Both the position numbers and the translations under genes were made by a program. A DNA stretch of 64,000 bases. Source: Acidobacteriota bacterium. Lineage in GTDB: Bacteria > Acidobacteriota > JAAYUB01. Below, piece after piece: positions 1-7,645 of the stretch (the first letter of the stretch is position 1; every line of letters starts with the position of its first letter). Under the pieces are notes generated by a model. The model was not told the origin of the DNA and made no database searches. It was given only the letters and a program-made list of their open reading frames with translations. The DNA lies in contig JAGNHB010000013.1 of NCBI GenBank assembly GCA_018001935.1, positions 1 to 64,000 on the forward strand. The letters run 5' to 3'.

Positions 1-51
1 CGCCACTTTCGCCTTGAACTCCGGACTGTGCCGCCGTCTCACTCCTCCCAT
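1..51 (-). CDS. IS3-family transposase OrfA, N-terminal fragment (runs off window)
   Basis: The minus strand reads ATG from position 51 into the window edge and gives 17 residues, MGGVRRRHSPEFKAKVA. This matches the usual beginning of IS3/IS911-type OrfA proteins, in which an RRxSPEFKAKVA segment opens the HTH domain that binds the element's ends. A GGAG ribosome binding site lies just upstream of the ATG. The rest of orfA and the orfB integrase would lie to the left of the window. The start and the motif are seen directly; the family call rests on a short segment. Confidence 0.7.
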   Translation of the reverse strand, partial: MGGVRRRHSPEFKAKVA

Positions 52-122
52 CTTGCTCGCTCCTTTCTTGACTTCCTGCCCTCGAATTTTAACTTAACCC
101 TCTGTCCAGATTCTGGGGAGCA
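1..122 (-). mobile_element. Left end of an IS3-type insertion sequence
   Basis: The OrfA start sits about 70 bases inside a plausible element end. Read on the minus strand from position 122 the end begins TGCTCCCCAGAATCTGGACA, starting with TG as expected for IS3-family terminal inverted repeats. The other end is outside the window, so neither the inverted repeat nor a target duplication can be checked. Confidence 0.55.
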
Positions 123-414
123 TTATAGACTGCCCGGGAGATCTCGGGTACGGACCCGGCTTCGGCGGAAGGGGATGATGGAAACGATACCGATCACGAC
201 GCGATAGTTTGGTCCGCTCCCCTTTCCGAAAAGGAAGAATGATCTGCGGATTATTCCGCAGGATCGAATAGCAGCGTGTCATGGATAGACGTTCTAACAG
301 TTTCAATGGTTGATTTTGGCCTTGACAAACGTTGATCATAGCAGCGAAACCGATTACGATGGCGATACCGATTACGATTCCGATCGTGGCGGGGGAAACC
401 AAAGGGGGGAAAAG

Positions 415-443
415 AAAAATCCCGGCGCAAGCCGGGATTTTTA
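415..443 (-). terminator. Rho-independent terminator of the tRNA-Ala transcript
   Basis: A stem ATCCCGGC / GCCGGGAT with a short loop is followed on the minus strand by a run of T. It lies immediately after the CCA end of the tRNA. Confidence 0.85.
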
Positions 444-445
444 TC

Positions 446-521
446 TGGTGGAGCTAAGGAGACTTGAACTCCTGACCCCCTGACTGCCAGTCAGGTGCTC
501 TTCCAACTGAGCTATAGCCCC
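446..521 (-). tRNA. tRNA-Ala (anticodon GGC), CCA encoded
   Basis: A complete 76-nt cloverleaf can be drawn on the minus strand. The acceptor stem GGGGCTA pairs with TAGCTCC, with one mismatch-type pair. The D arm is GCTC...GAGC, the anticodon stem CCTGA/TCAGG encloses a loop with anticodon GGC, and the T arm carries GTTCAAGTC. The 3' CCA is encoded. A strong promoter lies upstream and a terminator directly downstream, so the gene is probably a single-gene transcript. Confidence 0.95.
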
Positions 522-578
522 GTGTTTTCAAAGGACGCGCCGGGGGGCGATGCCCGTCCGGGTCGCGCGAAGAGGCGC

Positions 579-607
579 AATATACGCGCCGGGAGGGTTC
601 CTGTCAA
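579..607 (-). promoter_or_regulatory. Sigma-70-type promoter of tRNA-Ala
   Basis: On the minus strand TTGACA (607-602) is separated by exactly 17 bases from TATATT (584-579), about 58 bases upstream of the tRNA 5' end. The bases after the -10 are GC-rich, as in stringently controlled stable-RNA promoters. Confidence 0.8.
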
Positions 608-800
608 GAGGATTTTTTTCAGGGCCTGAACAATCGTGATGCGCTCGTCGACAGTTCATCGCGCTTCGGCCGAGGTCAAAAGAGGGGTTGCCACTCTATT
701 CGCGTGCGATTACCGGCTCTTACGAATCCGTCGATCGTGGCGGCCGGGCGGTCGGTGGGGCAGGGGAAAGGCCGGGGAGTCATCGCTCGACAGCGATCGG

Positions 801-866
801 AAAGGACGAAAGGACCAAAAGGACATAAAGGACCAAAAGGACGGAGAGGACCGAAAGGACGGAGAT
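801..866 (+). repeat. Degenerate AAGGAC tandem repeat
   Basis: AAAGGAC-type units spaced by 6-9 bases repeat across this stretch, for example GACCAAAAGGAC and GACATAAAGGAC. The same family recurs near 11140-11190 and 18190-18232. It keeps a lysine/aspartate-rich frame open, but there is no sign of a real gene; 608-1126 otherwise shows nothing recognisable. Confidence 0.7.
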
Positions 867-1126
867 GAGGAAGTCAGGGGCGACCAGAATCAGGGGGGGC
901 TCTGTGGTGAGGGGGCAGCGGGAACAAGAGCAGCGGGAACCAGAGGGGGAGCGGGAAAAGGGGGGCAGCGGGGGAGGGCCGGAAATTCCGGGAATCAGCC
1001 CTTCGATGCAGGGGAAACCCGAGTTCGTCCGTGAGCGGCAGCGGCCCCTCGGGCGCATCTGCCCCGCTGCACGCCGCGAAACCGAGCGTTCCTCGCCGCC
1101 CCTCCGCGAAACCTCCACGGTCCCAG

Positions 1127-2353
1127 CTACCGCAGCTCGACGAGGGTGATCTCCGGCGGGCAGTTGACGCGGAAGGGGAACCAGCTCCCCAGGCCGCTGT
1201 TGACGTAGAGGTGGAGGCCCCGGCGGGTGTAGTGGCCCCGGGAGTAGGGGAAGAAGGGGTCGATGAGGCTGCCGGCGTTGATGCCGCGCCGGAAGACGAT
1301 CTGCCCCCCGTGGGTGTGCCCCGAGAGGACCAGGTCGATCCCCAGGCCCCCGGCGGCGTCGAAGACCCGGGGGTTGTGGGCCAGGAGCACCGAGAAGCGC
1401 CCGCGGCGCTCGCCCCGGTAGGTCTTCTGCAACAAGCCCGGGGTGGCAGAGTCCCGGTAGGCGTAGGCCAGACCGGCGATCTCCACCTCGACGCTCCGGA
1501 CCGCCAGGGTTTCCCGCTGGTTCACCAGGAGCCGGATCCCCGCGTCCCGGGCCAGACGGCGGAACTCCGCGGGGTTGTCGATGTTGTCGTGGTTTCCCAG
1601 GCAGGCGTAGACGGGCGCCGTGGCGGCGAGGTCGCGAAAGAGCGGGACGGCCTCCCGGAAGAACGCGTTGTCCGAGTTGATGAGGTCCCCCGTCACGGCC
1701 ACCAGGTCCGGCTGGAGCTTCTTCACCTCCCCCAGGTAGAAGCGCAGGGACTCTACGCCGAAGAACTGCCCCAGGTGGAGGTCGGTGATGTGGGCGATGC
1801 GCACGCGGGCGCCGTCGGGGGAGCGGCCGGTCTGAATCACCAGCGGCGTCACCGCCAGGTCGTGGCGGGTGACGAGGGCGTAGGTGGTGAAGAGCGCGGC
1901 GACCAGGGGCACGGCGGCCAGCCGGGACCACCCCGCCGGGCGGCGGGGCCCGGGGAGGGGGACCGGCGGGGCCGGGTCGGGAGGGTCGCCAGGGGGCCCC
2001 TTCGGCGGGGGCGTCGCGCGGGCGAGCCCCCGGAAGGCGCTCCGGAGGAGTTCGACCCCCTTGGCCGACACCCGGGCCACCCCGTAACAGACCAGGGCGA
2101 AATTCCACATCTGGAGGAAGATGGCAGGTCCTTCCGGGATGCTGCGCAAGGGGACGAAACCCCTGAAGCCGGCCACGACGATCATCAGGGGGGGGAGGAC
2201 GGCCACCGCGGCCCAGACCGCCGCCGCCATCACCACCCGGCGGCCGGCCGGGCCCGACCACTGCACCCGGAGGGTGTCGCGGAGGTAGAGCACCCCGCAC
2301 AGCGCCAGCATGGCGGCGATGCATCGAACCAGCACTTGTCCGGCGAGGTCCAT
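1127..2353 (-). CDS. Membrane-anchored metallophosphoesterase (YkuE/YaeI-like)
   Basis: The product is 408 aa. The first ~110 residues hold about four hydrophobic segments, followed by a Pro-rich linker and a calcineurin-like phosphoesterase domain from about residue 180. Metal-binding motifs appear in order: TDLHLG (D191, H193), VTGDLIN, LGNHDN and SGHTHGGQ. Relatives include YkuE, YaeI and the LpxG-type UDP-2,3-diacylglucosamine pyrophosphatases, so a membrane-surface phospholipid or lipid A precursor substrate is possible but not shown. It lies downstream of selD and the small Cys protein on the same strand, 25 bases after the latter, so cotranscription is likely. No clear ribosome binding site precedes the ATG at 2353. 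Confidence 0.85.
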   Translation of the reverse strand: MDLAGQVLVRCIAAMLALCGVLYLRDTLRVQWSGPAGRRVVMAAAVWAAVAVLPPLMIVVAGFRGFVPLRSIPEGPAIFLQMWNFALVCYGVARVSAKGVELLRSAFRGLARATPPPKGPPGDPPDPAPPVPLPGPRRPAGWSRLAAVPLVAALFTTYALVTRHDLAVTPLVIQTGRSPDGARVRIAHITDLHLGQFFGVESLRFYLGEVKKLQPDLVAVTGDLINSDNAFFREAVPLFRDLAATAPVYACLGNHDNIDNPAEFRRLARDAGIRLLVNQRETLAVRSVEVEIAGLAYAYRDSATPGLLQKTYRGERRGRFSVLLAHNPRVFDAAGGLGIDLVLSGHTHGGQIVFRRGINAGSLIDPFFPYSRGHYTRRGLHLYVNSGLGSWFPFRVNCPPEITLVELR

Positions 2354-2378
2354 GGAGGGTCGGTCCCGGTCCGGGGGG

Positions 2379-2621
2379 TCAGACGGCCTGGGACGGGTTC
2401 CGCCCTCTCAAGCGGAAGAGGGACTCGTCGTTGACGCCGATGGCGATCAGGACGAGGGCGCAGTCGGTGTTGTAGCGGTTCCGCTCCTCGTTCCAGTCCC
2501 GCACGTGCCAGGCGCACTTGGACTTTAAGCACTTGGCGTTGAGGATCGGGCAGATCTTGGCGACGCCGCCCGGCTCGTCCAGGTCCATCAGGATCTCGTC
2601 GCTCAGGATGTCGTCGGTCAT
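2379..2621 (-). CDS. Small four-cysteine protein of unknown function
   Basis: This 80-aa protein starts at ATG 2621 behind AAGGAG. It carries a CPILNAKCLKSKCAWH motif (three Cys in a row of short spacings) and a fourth Cys in a DCALVLIAIG segment, followed by a short polar tail. Similar small CP-x-C-x-C-AW...CAL proteins occur in many bacteria and phages without a known role; metal or [Fe-S] binding is an inference from the Cys pattern. It is placed 30 bases after selD, in the same direction. Confidence 0.75.
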   Translation of the reverse strand: MTDDILSDEILMDLDEPGGVAKICPILNAKCLKSKCAWHVRDWNEERNRYNTDCALVLIAIGVNDESLFRLRGRNPSQAV

Positions 2622-2651
2622 GGTCTTCTTCTCCTTGCTCTTGCGATCGCG

Positions 2652-3686
2652 TCAGGGGAGGACGCGGATGCCGCCCGTCCGGGTGAACCGCCCCACGACG
2701 GCGGCCCACGGGTGCTCGGCGCGGAGCTCTGCCACGAAGGCCTCGGCGCGGTCCGCGTCCAGGGCGACCAGGAGCCCCCCGGAGGTCTGGGCGTCGAAGA
2801 GGGCGTTCAGCCGGGCCGCCTCGACGCCGTGCGCCGCGCGCACAGCGTCCTTCAGGTGGTCCTGGTTGGCGAAGCTGCCGCCGGGGAGCCGGCCGGCGGC
2901 GCAGAAGGGGAGCGCCTCGGGCAGGACGGGGACCGCCTCCGCGCGGACCTCGGCCCCGAGGCCGGAAGCGGACGCCATCTCCCACAGGTGCCCCAGCATC
3001 CCGAAGCCCGTGACGTCGGTGCAGGCGTGGGCGCCGTGGCGGGTCATGAGCCGCGACGCCTCGGCGTTCAGCTGCTCCATGACCTCCACGGCCGGCCCCA
3101 GTTCCGCCTCGCCGATGTCCCCCCGCTTGAAGGCGGTGGTCAGGACGCCGATCCCCAGCGGCTTGGTCAGGACCAGCACGTCGCCCTCCCGGGCCGTGCG
3201 GTTCGTCAGTAGGGCTTCCCGGGATACCGTCCCGATGACCGAGAGACCGTACTTGGGCTCCGGGTCGTCCACGGTGTGCCCCCCGGCGATGGCGACCCGC
3301 GCCTCCGCCGCCTTCTCCGCGCCCCCCGCGAGGATCTTCCCCAGGATCTCCGGGTCGAGGCCGCGGGGGAAGCAGACGATGTTCAGGGCCGACAGGGGCA
3401 CCGCGCCCATGGCGTAGACGTCGGAGAGGGCGTTGGCGGCGGCGATGCGCCCGAAGGTCCGGGGGTCGTCCACCACCGGGGTGAAGAAGTCCAGGGTCTG
3501 GACCACGAGCAAGCCCGGGGCGATCTCGAAGACCGCCGCGTCGTCGGAGGTCTCGTACCCTACCAGCAACCGGGCATCGCGGTGTCCGCCGATGCCCTCC
3601 AGGAGCCGGCCCAGCTCCGCCGGGCCCATCTTGGACGCTCAACCCGCGCAGCGGACGAGCCCGGTCAGTCGCGTTCTCTCATCCAT
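2652..3686 (-). CDS. selD: Selenide, water dikinase SelD containing selenocysteine (in-frame TGA)
   Basis: SelD makes selenophosphate from selenide and ATP for Sec-tRNA and selenouridine synthesis. The body after position 3629 is a full SelD: TSDDAAV, VQTLDFFTPVVDDP, AANALSDVYAMG, IAGGHTVDDPEPKYG, CTDVTGFGMLGH. A conventional start at 3629 would miss the catalytic N-terminus. Reading upstream through TGA at 3641-3639 gives ATG 3686 with GGGAGGTG in front, and the peptide LTGLVRCAG-U-ASKMGPAEL. This is the canonical SelD active site (Cys17 in E. coli) with Sec at residue 16 and the catalytic Lys at 19. The product is 344 aa, normal for the family. A SECIS-like hairpin follows the TGA. Downstream genes on the same strand are close, suggesting an operon. 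The Sec assignment is an inference, but a strong one. Confidence 0.93.
3608..3641 (-). promoter_or_regulatory. UGA codon and bacterial SECIS-like hairpin in selD
   Basis: After UGA (3641-3639) come 12 bases, then an 8-bp stem GGCCCGGC / GCUGGGCC with a GGA triloop (3626-3608). The apical loop lies about 20 nt after UGA, inside the distance accepted for bacterial SelB-dependent SECIS elements, and has the expected unpaired G residues. Confidence 0.75.
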
Positions 3687-3740
3687 GTCGTCACCTCCCG
3701 CAGCTGCCCATTATCTTTTCCCCCGTACCCGGGCACAAGG

Positions 3741-3755
3741 GGAAAATGATATTTT
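3741..3755 (+). promoter_or_regulatory. AT-rich inverted repeat shared with the 9.7-kb region
   Basis: The 15-mer GGAAAATGATATTTT contains AAAAT-GAT-ATTTT and lies just ahead of the promoter of the diguanylate cyclase gene. The identical 15-mer occurs on the opposite strand at 9698-9712, upstream of a lipoprotein gene. It could be a regulator site; this is inferred from recurrence in a high-GC genome only. Confidence 0.35.
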
Positions 3756-3758
3756 GAC

Positions 3759-3788
3759 TTGTCGGCAATGATGGAATTCCGTTATAAT
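3759..3788 (+). promoter_or_regulatory. Probable promoter of the FHA-GGDEF gene
   Basis: TTGTCG (3759) and a perfect TATAAT (3783-3788) are separated by 18 bases, about 100 bases upstream of the ATG at 3891. The intervening leader has no recognised structure. Confidence 0.6.
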
Positions 3789-3890
3789 GAGTCAACCAGT
3801 CCCTCGCGTTCTCGGGAGCCGCGACACAACACGTTGAAGGGAAGGACGAAGGGACTTCGGTAGAGGACCTTCGCGGGCCGGTAGCGGGCA

Positions 3891-4901
3891 ATGGAACGAC
3901 ATCGCAACCCACACGAAACGGACGAGACCACCCAGATCATCCTGACCAGCGACCTGGACGAGAAGCTCCGGGCGCTGGAGAAGATCCCGTCCCTGATCAT
4001 CATCGACGGAAACGACAGCGGCCAAGTCTACAAGCTCACCACCAGCGCGGTCTCGGTGGGCCGGGGGTCGAACGCGAACATCCGCCTCAACGACAAGACC
4101 GTGTCGCGGAAGCACTTCCTGCTGGAGGTCAACCCCTCCCACGTCACCCTCATCGACCTCCAGAGTTCCAACGGGACCTACGTCAACGGCGACCGGGTCC
4201 TCAAGAAGCGCCTGGCCAACGGCGACAAGATCCGCGTCGGCAACACCGCCATGAAGTTCGAATTCGCCGACACCGACGAGAGCGAATTCCACGACATGGT
4301 CTACCACCTCATCACCTTCGACGACCTGACCAGCCTGTACAACCGGAAGTACCTTCTCAACCACCTCGAGCTGGCCTTCAAGGCCCGGAAGCAGTACCAC
4401 CCGCTCACCATCCTCTTCCTGGACCTGGACCACTTCAAGCTGGTCAACGACACCTACGACCACCTGACGGGGAGCGACGTCCTGTCGGAGTTCGGCCGGC
4501 TCCTGCTCTCGAACCTGCGGTCCTCGGACCTGGCCTGCCGGTACGGCGGGGAGGAGTTCATCGTCATCCTGCAGGACACGACCGCCCTCCAGGCCATCTA
4601 CGTCGCCGAGAAGGTCCGGAAGCTCGTGGCCAACCACGAGTACCTCTCCCGCAAGGGCGACCGGATCCACGTCACGGTGAGCATCGGCATCGCCGAGAAG
4701 AGCCCCTCCATGAAGACCCCCGCCGAGCTCATCGCCCGGAGCGACGAGGCCATGTACAAGGCCAAGGAGAGCGGCCGGAACCGGACCGTGCTCTTCCGGG
4801 AGTTCCCCGACCGGTCCTACGTCCTGGTCACCCCCATGGGGCTGGACGAGGAGACCCCGCCCCCCATCGGGGCCCGGCCCATGCCCGACGACGAGGATTG
4901 A
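3891..4901 (+). CDS. FHA-GGDEF diguanylate cyclase
   Basis: The 336-aa protein should make cyclic di-GMP from two GTP. Residues ~45-125 form an FHA domain that binds phosphothreonine peptides (VSVGRGSNANI, VSRKHF, SSNGTYVNG). Residues ~140-300 form a GGDEF domain with an intact GGEEF active site (219-223). An RSSD inhibitory I-site lies five residues before it, so product feedback is likely. There is no transmembrane segment, hence a cytoplasmic enzyme that probably reads a Ser/Thr kinase signal through its FHA domain. It is a single gene with its own promoter, and the DNA on both sides is non-coding or divergent. Confidence 0.93.
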   Translation: MERHRNPHETDETTQIILTSDLDEKLRALEKIPSLIIIDGNDSGQVYKLTTSAVSVGRGSNANIRLNDKTVSRKHFLLEVNPSHVTLIDLQSSNGTYVNGDRVLKKRLANGDKIRVGNTAMKFEFADTDESEFHDMVYHLITFDDLTSLYNRKYLLNHLELAFKARKQYHPLTILFLDLDHFKLVNDTYDHLTGSDVLSEFGRLLLSNLRSSDLACRYGGEEFIVILQDTTALQAIYVAEKVRKLVANHEYLSRKGDRIHVTVSIGIAEKSPSMKTPAELIARSDEAMYKAKESGRNRTVLFREFPDRSYVLVTPMGLDEETPPPIGARPMPDDED

Positions 4902-4904
4902 CTT

Positions 4905-4978
4905 TCTTCGCGAGCTTAGCGCCTTGGCGAGATCCAGATCCGGATCGGCGCTCGCCAAGGCGCCAGGTTCGCAAAGGA
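4905..4978. repeat. Dispersed palindrome (CTTGGCGAG / CTCGCCAAG type)
   Basis: Two arms, TTAGCGCCTTGGCGAGA and its near complement TCGCCAAGGCGCCA, flank a GATCCAGATCCGGATC centre. Relatives lie at about 20728-20780, 21160-21245, 27953-27992 and 30515-30600. The transcript would form a long hairpin just after the diguanylate cyclase stop codon. Confidence 0.7.
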
Positions 4979-5039
4979 AGACGGCAGGGGCCGCGGATTC
5001 TTCTCCAGCTGATGCTTTCGATCGATCGGCCCCACGATC

Positions 5040-5610
5040 CTGCGCGTTTTGGCAACGATTTTACGCTATGGGTACTCGGCTTTTCCCGGGCCCTCGCCCG
5101 GTAAAAGTGGTCTGGAAGGCAACCGAGAACGACAGCATGCTGGTAAAACGCAGCCGCTAAAGCGCCTGAACCCCTTTTCGATTGCGATACCGATTCCGAT
5201 TCCGACCCGGATAAAATCCGTTCCGACCTACAGCCCAACCCGGATAAACCGGAGAGAAACCACGGATGAACACGGATGGACACGGATCATACGGACGCTC
5301 CAGAAAAAAAACTGGCGGTCTTTACCTCTCGCAAAGGCGCAAAGACGCAAAGCCTCGCAAAGCCGGAACCGGAAAAGGGGGATTCCTTTGCGAGGCTTTG
5401 CGTCCTGGCGTCTTTGCGAGAGACCGGATACGTCGATTCCGGAACCGGATCAGCACCAGTGGGGCATTTTAGCCCCGGGGCATGCCGGACGACGCTGCCG
5501 GGATTCCCTCCTCCGTCCCCGCATCGGGTTTCCCCGCTCTGAAAGCGGTGGGAGCCCACCGATGATCTCAAATCTTGCTCATTTTGCCAAAGATCTTACT
5601 TCGTAGGGAC
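5040..5610 (+). repeat. Composite repeat, copy A (inverted copy at about 26398-26900)
   Basis: This block joins a CCGGTAAnAGTGGT...CGCAGCCGCTAAAGCGCC segment, a short GAT-hexamer run (5178-5216), ACACGGATG repeats, a long CTCTCGCAAAG palindrome, a GC-rich hairpin stretch and the end motif AAAGATCTTACTTCGTAGGG. From 5250 to 5610 it matches the reverse complement of 26398-26755 with only about a dozen differences by eye. No gene is visible within it. Confidence 0.8.
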
Positions 5611-5637
5611 TAACAGCCTTCAGCCTATCGACCTTTC

Positions 5638-5703
5638 GACTGCGATTGCGATACCGATTCCGATGTCGACCCCGAGGGGAAACCCTCCGGACCTACAGCC
5701 TAC
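5638..5703 (+). repeat. GATNNC hexamers joined to the CCTACAGCCTA repeat
   Basis: GATTGC, GATACC and GATTCC units are followed by CCTCCGGACCTACAGCCTAC. On the minus strand this is the gene-end module AGGCTGTAGG, TCCGGAGG, (GNNATC)n. Here it abuts and supplies the stop codon of the small frame at 5700-5852. Confidence 0.75.
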
Positions 5704-5852
5704 AGCCTATAGCCACAGCCCCTCTTCATCGCAAGCCACAGCAGCAGCAGGGCCGCCAGGAACCACAGGCCCCACAGCTGGCGGAGGGAGAAGTTGCGGA
5801 GGGCGTCCCGCCGCTTGCGCGCACGTTCCAGGAGTTGGTGCCACCGTTTCAA
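5700..5852 (-). CDS. Possible 50-aa single-membrane-span protein
   Basis: A short frame on the minus strand starts at TTG 5852, 8 bases after GGAGG. It encodes a basic N-terminal half (RARKRRD at residues 10-16) and one strongly hydrophobic Leu/Trp-rich helix at about residues 26-41, then KRGCGYRL and TAG. Its last codons and stop come from the AGGCTGTAG repeat, as for several larger genes in this window. No family is recognised. The orderly basic-then-hydrophobic layout supports a real small inner-membrane protein, but the TTG start and the repeat-derived end leave doubt. Confidence 0.4.
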   Translation of the reverse strand: MKRWHQLLERARKRRDALRNFSLRQLWGLWFLAALLLLWLAMKRGCGYRL

Positions 5853-5950
5853 TTGCTATGCCTCCGGGTCCCGGGGTCGGGTTGCCGCCCCGGCCGCGCC
5901 GCAGGGGGAGGGGGGGACCCTGCCGGATGCGGGCGGCGTGAGATATGGGC

Positions 5951-6298
5951 TTTGGGCCGCTTGCTGACGCGCGCGGGGTTGACTGGGCGCGGGTTTGACG
6001 GAGACAGGCCGCTTGCTGACGAGCGCGGCTCTGACTGGGCGAGGGGTTGACGGAGACAGGCCGCTTGCTGACGCGCGCGGCTCTGACTGGGCGCGGGTTT
6101 GACGGAGACAGGCCGCTTGCTGACGCGCGCGGCTCTGACTGGGCGAGGGGTTGACGGAAACGGGCCGCTTGCTGACGCGCGCGGCTCTGACTGGGCGCGG
6201 GTCTGACGGAAACGGGCCGCTTGCTGACGCGCGCGGCTCTGACTGGGCGCGCGGGGCTCTGACTGGGCGCGGGGCTGACTGGGCGCGGGTCAGGCTCA
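5951..6298. repeat. Tandem array of a 52-bp GC-rich unit (about six copies)
   Basis: The unit begins GGCCGCTTGCTGACGCGCGC, continues GGCTCTGACTGGGCGCGGGT and ends TTGACGGAGACA. About six slightly varied copies run up to the stop codon of the following lipoprotein gene. Single related pieces (GCTTGCTTACGCGCGCGG) occur near 18095 and 31062. There is no spacer variation of the CRISPR kind. Confidence 0.85.
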
Positions 6299-6967
6299 CT
6301 CCGTCACGAGGAGGTCGGGGGCGTCGGGGCTCGAGCGGTAGAGGGAAGCCCCGTCCGCCGCGTCCATCTCGAGGCGGACCTGGACCGGGACCGCCTCGCG
6401 CATCCAGGCCCCCTCCATGAACTCCCGCCAGCCGGTCCCCCAGCGGTCGGTCCCCTCGGCCCCCGGGACCTTCCCCGACAGGGCGAACTGCAGCCCGAGC
6501 CCCCCCTCGAAGCGGAGTCGCCAGAGGGGTGCGACGGGGGTCAGTTCCTGGAGCGTCGGGGGCAGGACGCCGGGCGTGTCGGGCGTGGGGCGGGTCTTCT
6601 CGTCGCCCGGGATGATCCGGACGCGGTTCACGACCCGGGCGGGGTGGAACGTCCCGTGTCGCCAGACCCGGTTGACCCAGGCAGGCGGGGTGGCGCGGGG
6701 GATGAAGAGGAACTTCGGCGACCCGACGGCCAGGCCCTTCACCGGGTAGCGCCGGAGGCTGACCCCGGAGTGGCAGAGGTGGAGGGCCTTCTCACCGAGC
6801 CGGAGTTCGAGGTAGAACGTTCCCGAGTCGGCCAGGGCCGCCCGGAGGCGGTCCACGTCCGTCGCGCCGCCGGCGCCGGCCGGGGGGGTGGCTTTTCCCC
6901 CGCAGGCCGCCGCCAGGAGCAGGGCCGCGACGAAGACCATCGACGGTGCAGCGTGATTCGTGCTCAT
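6296..6967 (-). CDS. Putative lipoprotein of unknown function
   Basis: The 223-aa product begins with a hydrophobic signal (MVFVAALLLAAACGG), a lipobox-like AAAC with Cys near residue 22, so lipid anchoring in the envelope is expected. The rest has no motif I recognise; it is rich in Arg, Pro and Val and looks beta-rich. It is the last gene of a minus-strand run with two L,D-transpeptidases (gap of 9 bases), so a role in cell-wall remodelling or in presenting those enzymes is a context inference. The tandem 52-bp repeats follow directly after its stop. Confidence 0.75.
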   Translation of the reverse strand: MSTNHAAPSMVFVAALLLAAACGGKATPPAGAGGATDVDRLRAALADSGTFYLELRLGEKALHLCHSGVSLRRYPVKGLAVGSPKFLFIPRATPPAWVNRVWRHGTFHPARVVNRVRIIPGDEKTRPTPDTPGVLPPTLQELTPVAPLWRLRFEGGLGLQFALSGKVPGAEGTDRWGTGWREFMEGAWMREAVPVQVRLEMDAADGASLYRSSPDAPDLLVTE

Positions 6968-6976
6968 GTTCTCCCC

Positions 6977-7645
6977 CTAGTAGATGAAGACCGGCGTCCC
7001 GGGGGGCACCAGCTTCCACAGGACCCGGAGGTCGTCCCGGCCCACCCGGATGCACCCGTGGCTGACGTTGCGTCCCAGCAGGCGGGTGTAGAGCGTCCCG
7101 TGAATCATGTAGCCCGGGGTGTTCAGGTCCAGGGCGTACTCGCCGAGCATGCCGGTCTGGACGCGCTCGCCGTAGTTGGAGGGGATGGGTTGGCCGGTCT
7201 CGACGAACTCCCAGTCCGGGGCCGTCCATACCGGGTTCCGGCGCTTGCCCGTGACGCTGAACCGGCCGATGGGGGTCTCGAAGACCCAGTCCTCCTTCTT
7301 GGCCGGGTTCTCCAGGCGGGAACCCGCCCCGGCGGAGATGACGGCGTCCAGCAGGACCTTGTCACCGTCCCGGAGCCAGAGGCGGTTCTCGTAGCGGTCG
7401 ATGACGATGAAAAGGCCGCGGGGGCGGACTTTCGCCAGGACCTTCGCGGCCTGGTCCGGCCCGGGCACCCCGTCTCCCGAGACCGGGGCGAGGCCGCGCC
7501 GGATCTCGTCGTCGGACAGCGGCCGGTACCGGTAACCGGTGCCGGTCCAGACCAGCCAGAGCGCCAGGACCGCCACCGCGACCCGGACCGCCCACTTCAC
7601 GATCTGCTGGCGTCGGGCCAGGACCGCTTCGATCCATCGGTTCAT
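6977..7645 (-). CDS. L,D-transpeptidase (YkuD domain), membrane-anchored
   Basis: This 222-aa protein is likely to form 3-3 peptidoglycan cross-links or to attach proteins to peptidoglycan. It has one N-terminal membrane span (about residues 18-40) and a YkuD domain with the catalytic motif IHGT...SHGCIR, the nucleophile being Cys198. The ATG at 7645 follows AAAGGAG and overlaps the upstream gene by ATGA. It sits between another YkuD protein and a lipoprotein, all in one direction, which suggests a dedicated envelope operon. Residues 95-110 (FIVIDRYENRLWL) are the usual beta strand that opens the domain. Confidence 0.92.
   Translation of the reverse strand: MNRWIEAVLARRQQIVKWAVRVAVAVLALWLVWTGTGYRYRPLSDDEIRRGLAPVSGDGVPGPDQAAKVLAKVRPRGLFIVIDRYENRLWLRDGDKVLLDAVISAGAGSRLENPAKKEDWVFETPIGRFSVTGKRRNPVWTAPDWEFVETGQPIPSNYGERVQTGMLGEYALDLNTPGYMIHGTLYTRLLGRNVSHGCIRVGRDDLRVLWKLVPPGTPVFIY

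Noticed and set aside
94..402. Minus-strand frame of 102 residues at the window start
   Set aside because: It overlaps the end of the insertion sequence and a GAT-hexamer stretch and has no recognisable features.
636..1034. Lys/Asp-rich plus-strand frame (GRKDQKDIKDQKDG)
   Set aside because: It is the AAGGAC tandem repeat read through; the same repeat occurs elsewhere with different frames, and there is no ribosome binding site or family.
780..2434. Long frames of about 470-510 residues on both strands across 0.8-2.4 kb
   Set aside because: They are Pro/Arg/Gly-rich shadows of the metallophosphoesterase gene in GC-rich DNA; only one minus frame has motifs.
5951..6298. CRISPR array
   Set aside because: The 52-bp units are contiguous with no unique spacers of constant length, and no cas gene is near. 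The same applies to the 42-bp arrays and GAT hexamers.
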